DNA of 64,000 bases, taken from an uncultured Mesonia sp. (GTDB lineage: Bacteria > Bacteroidota > Bacteroidia > Flavobacteriales > Flavobacteriaceae). A program made the translations under genes and the position numbers. The DNA is taken from NCBI GenBank assembly GCA_958296185.1, contig CATQIB010000007.1, positions 77,501 through 141,500 of the forward strand, given 5' to 3'. The notes below the pieces were generated by a model, which had not been told where the DNA came from, searched no databases, and saw nothing but the letters and a program-made list of their open reading frames with translations. Shown here in pieces: positions 61,832 through 64,000 of this stretch. Position 1 is the stretch's first letter. Every line of letters starts with the position of its first letter.

Positions 61832-63490
61832 ATGTGTGCAAATATACAACCTAATTCTTGTTTAAAAAAAACTAGCCGCAACTGGCTGCTATTTCGGAAT
61901 CCTTCCGTTTTAATTTGCTTGTTGCTCAGCCTTTTCTTAGGCTGCCAACCTCAAGCCCCGCTGTACCCCGACACCGCCGTCTTTAGGTATAACGAGCACG
62001 CCAATATCACCTCACTCGATCCGGCTTTTGCGAAAGATCAACGCAACATTTGGGCTTGTCACCAATTATACAACACCTTAGTACAGTTAGACGAAAAACT
62101 TGAAATTCAGCCCGATTTAGCCGAATCTTGGAGCATCAGCGAAGATGCCACCACTTATACCTTTAACCTCAAACCACAAATTTACTTTCACGAAAATCCG
62201 ATTTTCGAAAGTCTTGATGATAGGCAGGTGCAAGCACAAGATGTGGTGTACAGCCTAAAACGCCTCACCGATAAGCAAGTGGCTTCACCCGGCAGCTGGG
62301 TGATGAACCAGGTAAAAAGCATTGAAGCACTTAACAACAACCAAGTACAAATCAAACTTCACCAAGCTTTCCCCGGTTTTTTAGGTTTGCTCAGTATGAA
62401 ATTTTGCAGCATTGTACCCAAAGAAATGCAGCAGCTAGACTTTAGAACCAACCCCATTGGCACCGGACCCTTTTATTTCAAACGCTGGGAACCGAATGAG
62501 AAATTGGTTTTTAGAAAAAACACCCATTACCACGAAGTCGATCAACAAGGGGAACCACTGCCCTACCTTGAAGCTGTCGCCATCACTTTTTTACCCGATA
62601 AGCAAGCAGAATTTCTGCAATTCGCCCAGGGTAAACTAGATTTTTTAAGCGGATTAGATCCTGCCTATAAAGATGAACTGCTCAACAGTCAAGGGCAGTT
62701 AAATACGCGTTATAAAGATCAAATCAGCATGCAAAAAGCACCCTACCTTAATACCGAGTACATCGGTTTGTATGTAGATGACCCACAACAGGCCACCCAT
62801 TACCCATTGTTTCGGCAAGCCTTAAATTATGCCATAGACAAAACCACTATGATGCGCTATTTGCGCAATAATATTGGGATTCCCGCTCAAGGCGGATTTA
62901 TTCCACGCGGACTCCCTGCGCATACGTCTAGCGGATTTTATACCTACCAGCCAGAAAAAGCTCGTGCGCTCATTCAACAGTTTAAAGAAAAGCAGCCCAA
63001 CATTCCGCTTCAGCTAAAGATAAGCACTAGTGCCGCTTACCTAGATTTGGTGGAGTACTTGCAGGGCCAACTCACACAAGTGGGCATACAAGCTGAAGTG
63101 GAAGTCATGCCTCCTTCAACCTTACGTCAATTGCGTTCGGCAGGAAAGTTAGCGGCTTTTCGAGCCAGTTGGATTGCCGATTATCCCGATGCCCAAAATT
63201 ACCTCTCGCTTTTTTATAAGCCTAATTGGTCGCCACACGGACCCAATTATACGCATTATGCTTCGCCCAAGTTCGATAGCTTGTACCAAAAAGCAATGGC
63301 AGCACCCCAAGCCTCCACCCGGGAGCGCTTATACCGCCAAATGGATTCGCTTCTTATGCAAGCCGCTCCAGTTATTCCTTTGTATTATGACGAGGTGGTG
63401 CGCTTTACCCAAAAAAATGTTCACGGCTTAGGCATCAACGCGATTAACCTTCTCGATTTAAAACGCGTGCAAAAAAAACCAATACAGTAA
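61832..63490 (+). CDS. Peptide-type ABC solute-binding lipoprotein (SBP family 5)
   Basis: A family 5 solute-binding protein, such as those for oligopeptides or nickel. The ATG at 61832 gives 552 residues; an in-frame TTG at 61799 is less likely. A long basic n-region leads into CLLLSLFLGC, so Cys near residue 37 is lipidated. The domain shows DPAFAKDQRNIWACHQLYNTLVQLDEKLEIQPDLAESWSIS, VVYSLKRLTD, IGTGPFYF and NQVQIKLHQAFPGFLGLLS. No permease or ATPase genes are beside it, so the partner transporter is elsewhere or lacking. Ligand unknown. Confidence 0.9.
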   Translation: MCANIQPNSCLKKTSRNWLLFRNPSVLICLLLSLFLGCQPQAPLYPDTAVFRYNEHANITSLDPAFAKDQRNIWACHQLYNTLVQLDEKLEIQPDLAESWSISEDATTYTFNLKPQIYFHENPIFESLDDRQVQAQDVVYSLKRLTDKQVASPGSWVMNQVKSIEALNNNQVQIKLHQAFPGFLGLLSMKFCSIVPKEMQQLDFRTNPIGTGPFYFKRWEPNEKLVFRKNTHYHEVDQQGEPLPYLEAVAITFLPDKQAEFLQFAQGKLDFLSGLDPAYKDELLNSQGQLNTRYKDQISMQKAPYLNTEYIGLYVDDPQQATHYPLFRQALNYAIDKTTMMRYLRNNIGIPAQGGFIPRGLPAHTSSGFYTYQPEKARALIQQFKEKQPNIPLQLKISTSAAYLDLVEYLQGQLTQVGIQAEVEVMPPSTLRQLRSAGKLAAFRASWIADYPDAQNYLSLFYKPNWSPHGPNYTHYASPKFDSLYQKAMAAPQASTRERLYRQMDSLLMQAAPVIPLYYDEVVRFTQKNVHGLGINAINLLDLKRVQKKPIQ

Positions 63491-63591
63491 AGTTTTTGTA
63501 TCTCCTATTTGGCTACCGCTAAAGCACAAAGCACTAATTCACTCCTTGTCCTGTCGTGTTCAGCTTTTGGCAAAAACTATAAAGCCGAGTA

Positions 63592-63614
63592 TCGGGAATC
63601 CCGAAGTGTCGGGA
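63592..63614. repeat. Alternating TCGGGA/TCCCGA half-sites
   Basis: TCGGGA (63592-63597), TCCCGA (63599-63604) and TCGGGA (63609-63614). The second and third form a 6-bp hairpin with a 4-base loop. This REP-like pattern is noncoding. Confidence 0.4.
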
Positions 63615-63795
63615 CTCCCAAAAGGTCGCACTAAGTACGTAGTAGTATAAAACACGCCTTGTCACACTGAGTGCGGGTTTTTGACGATAGGCAAACACCC
63701 GTGTATCGAAGTGCAGTCGAAAAGTAATGAATTTATTTACGTTTTCATAAACTACTCTTTTACTATTCACAGATATTACTATGTCCTAATTTTCA

Positions 63796-63933
63796 TTTTC
63801 TTTACTTGTATAAAGAAAACGAAACAAAAGAAAGTACACTTTTTCTGAGGTATTTTTCAGACAAGCTGAAAACCACTTGTATTTTGCTAAATTGGCTCCA
63901 AGGCTTCGCCAATTCTTCACGCAAAACACAAGT
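63796..63933. repeat. Chain of three hairpins (possible dispersed element)
   Basis: TTTTCTTTA/TAAAGAAAA (63796-63804 and 63811-63819); TTTTCAG/CTGAAAA (63854-63860 and 63866-63872); then ACTTGTATTTTGC (63875-63887) pairing, with one mismatch, with GCAAAACACAAGT (63921-63933), enclosing AATTGGC/GCCAATT (63890-63896 and 63908-63914). The first and last parts echo the element at 4931-5020. Confidence 0.45.
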
Positions 63934-64000
63934 TATACTGAAGAAAAAGATTGCAAAGCCCTGCTTTGAAACGCTTTTTAACATGGGCTACTGGTGTGTA

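Larger units (their letters stand above)
63491..64000. other. Gene-free, hairpin-rich tail
   Basis: No convincing gene; the open frames are short and without a recognisable domain. The region holds alternating half-sites TCGGGA/TCCCGA/TCGGGA (63592-63614), a dyad-rich stretch to about 63730, and the hairpins listed at 63796-63933. It looks like degraded or repeat-derived intergenic DNA. Confidence 0.55.

Noticed and set aside
63534-63770. 78-codon minus frame in the 3' tail
   Set aside because: No domain, no start context, and it overlaps repeat-like hairpins; coding quality is poor.

Overview
The window looks like a chromosome segment from a marine-type member of the Flavobacteriaceae (Bacteroidota). 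The evidence is low GC, Bacteroidota promoter elements of the TTG-N19-TAnnTTTG kind, type IX secretion parts (PorQ and cargo with C-terminal sorting domains), a fused CcoN-CcoO oxidase subunit, a CrtI-CrtB-CrtZ-CrtY carotenoid operon, and families largely confined to this phylum (DUF6029, DUF4876, DUF6850, DUF4369). Identifications come from reading motifs and remembered families; no database search was run. I see no prophage, insertion sequence, integrase or CRISPR array. Most of the window is core genome.

Layout. 1-7 kb: a partial S1/P1 nuclease, a DUF819 membrane protein, a DUF4369 lipoprotein, dnaK and single-chain L-serine dehydratase. 7-19 kb: glutamate dehydrogenase, group III truncated haemoglobin and a CoA-transferase, then a complete cbb3 oxidase locus on the minus strand (copper ATPase, ccoS, fused ccoNO, ccoQ, ccoP, ccoG, ccoH and a SafE-like membrane protein). 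This is a respiratory block suited to low oxygen. 19-25 kb: exported thiol-redox genes (TlpA, DUF6029, two Omp28-like proteins with CGYC motifs and a sorting-domain protein). 25-30 kb: cmk, porQ, an FKBP lipoprotein with calcium-type repeats, an S4 RNA-binding protein, a phosphoribosyltransferase, aroK, and three tRNA genes (two identical Lys-UUU, one Leu-GAG). 30.4-37.7 kb: a Cys-rich mini-protein and an operon of TonB receptor, DUF4876 lipoprotein, DUF6850 barrel and di-haem cytochrome c peroxidase. 37.9-42.7 kb: a B12-type MerR regulator directly coupled to the zeaxanthin pathway. 42.7-51 kb: TlpA, aconitase, MoxR and three parvulin-type foldases. 51-64 kb: SRPBCC protein, carB, rpmH, a TPR membrane protein, a monothiol thioredoxin-like protein, cardiolipin synthase, a lytic transglycosylase, a hydrolase, mtaB and a peptide-type solute-binding lipoprotein, ending in a gene-free, hairpin-rich tail.

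Four single-base frameshifts break three otherwise normal genes: the TonB receptor, the first foldase, and aconitase twice. Each is repaired by restoring or removing one base, mostly in a homopolymer, and aconitase is a central enzyme, so sequencing error is the leading explanation. The most interesting biology is the light/B12-type regulator wired to the carotenoid operon, the TonB-DUF4876-DUF6850-peroxidase operon with a cluster of dyad half-sites upstream, the exported thioredoxin-fold cluster, and a possible family of dispersed hairpin elements at 4.93-5.02 kb and 63.8-63.93 kb.
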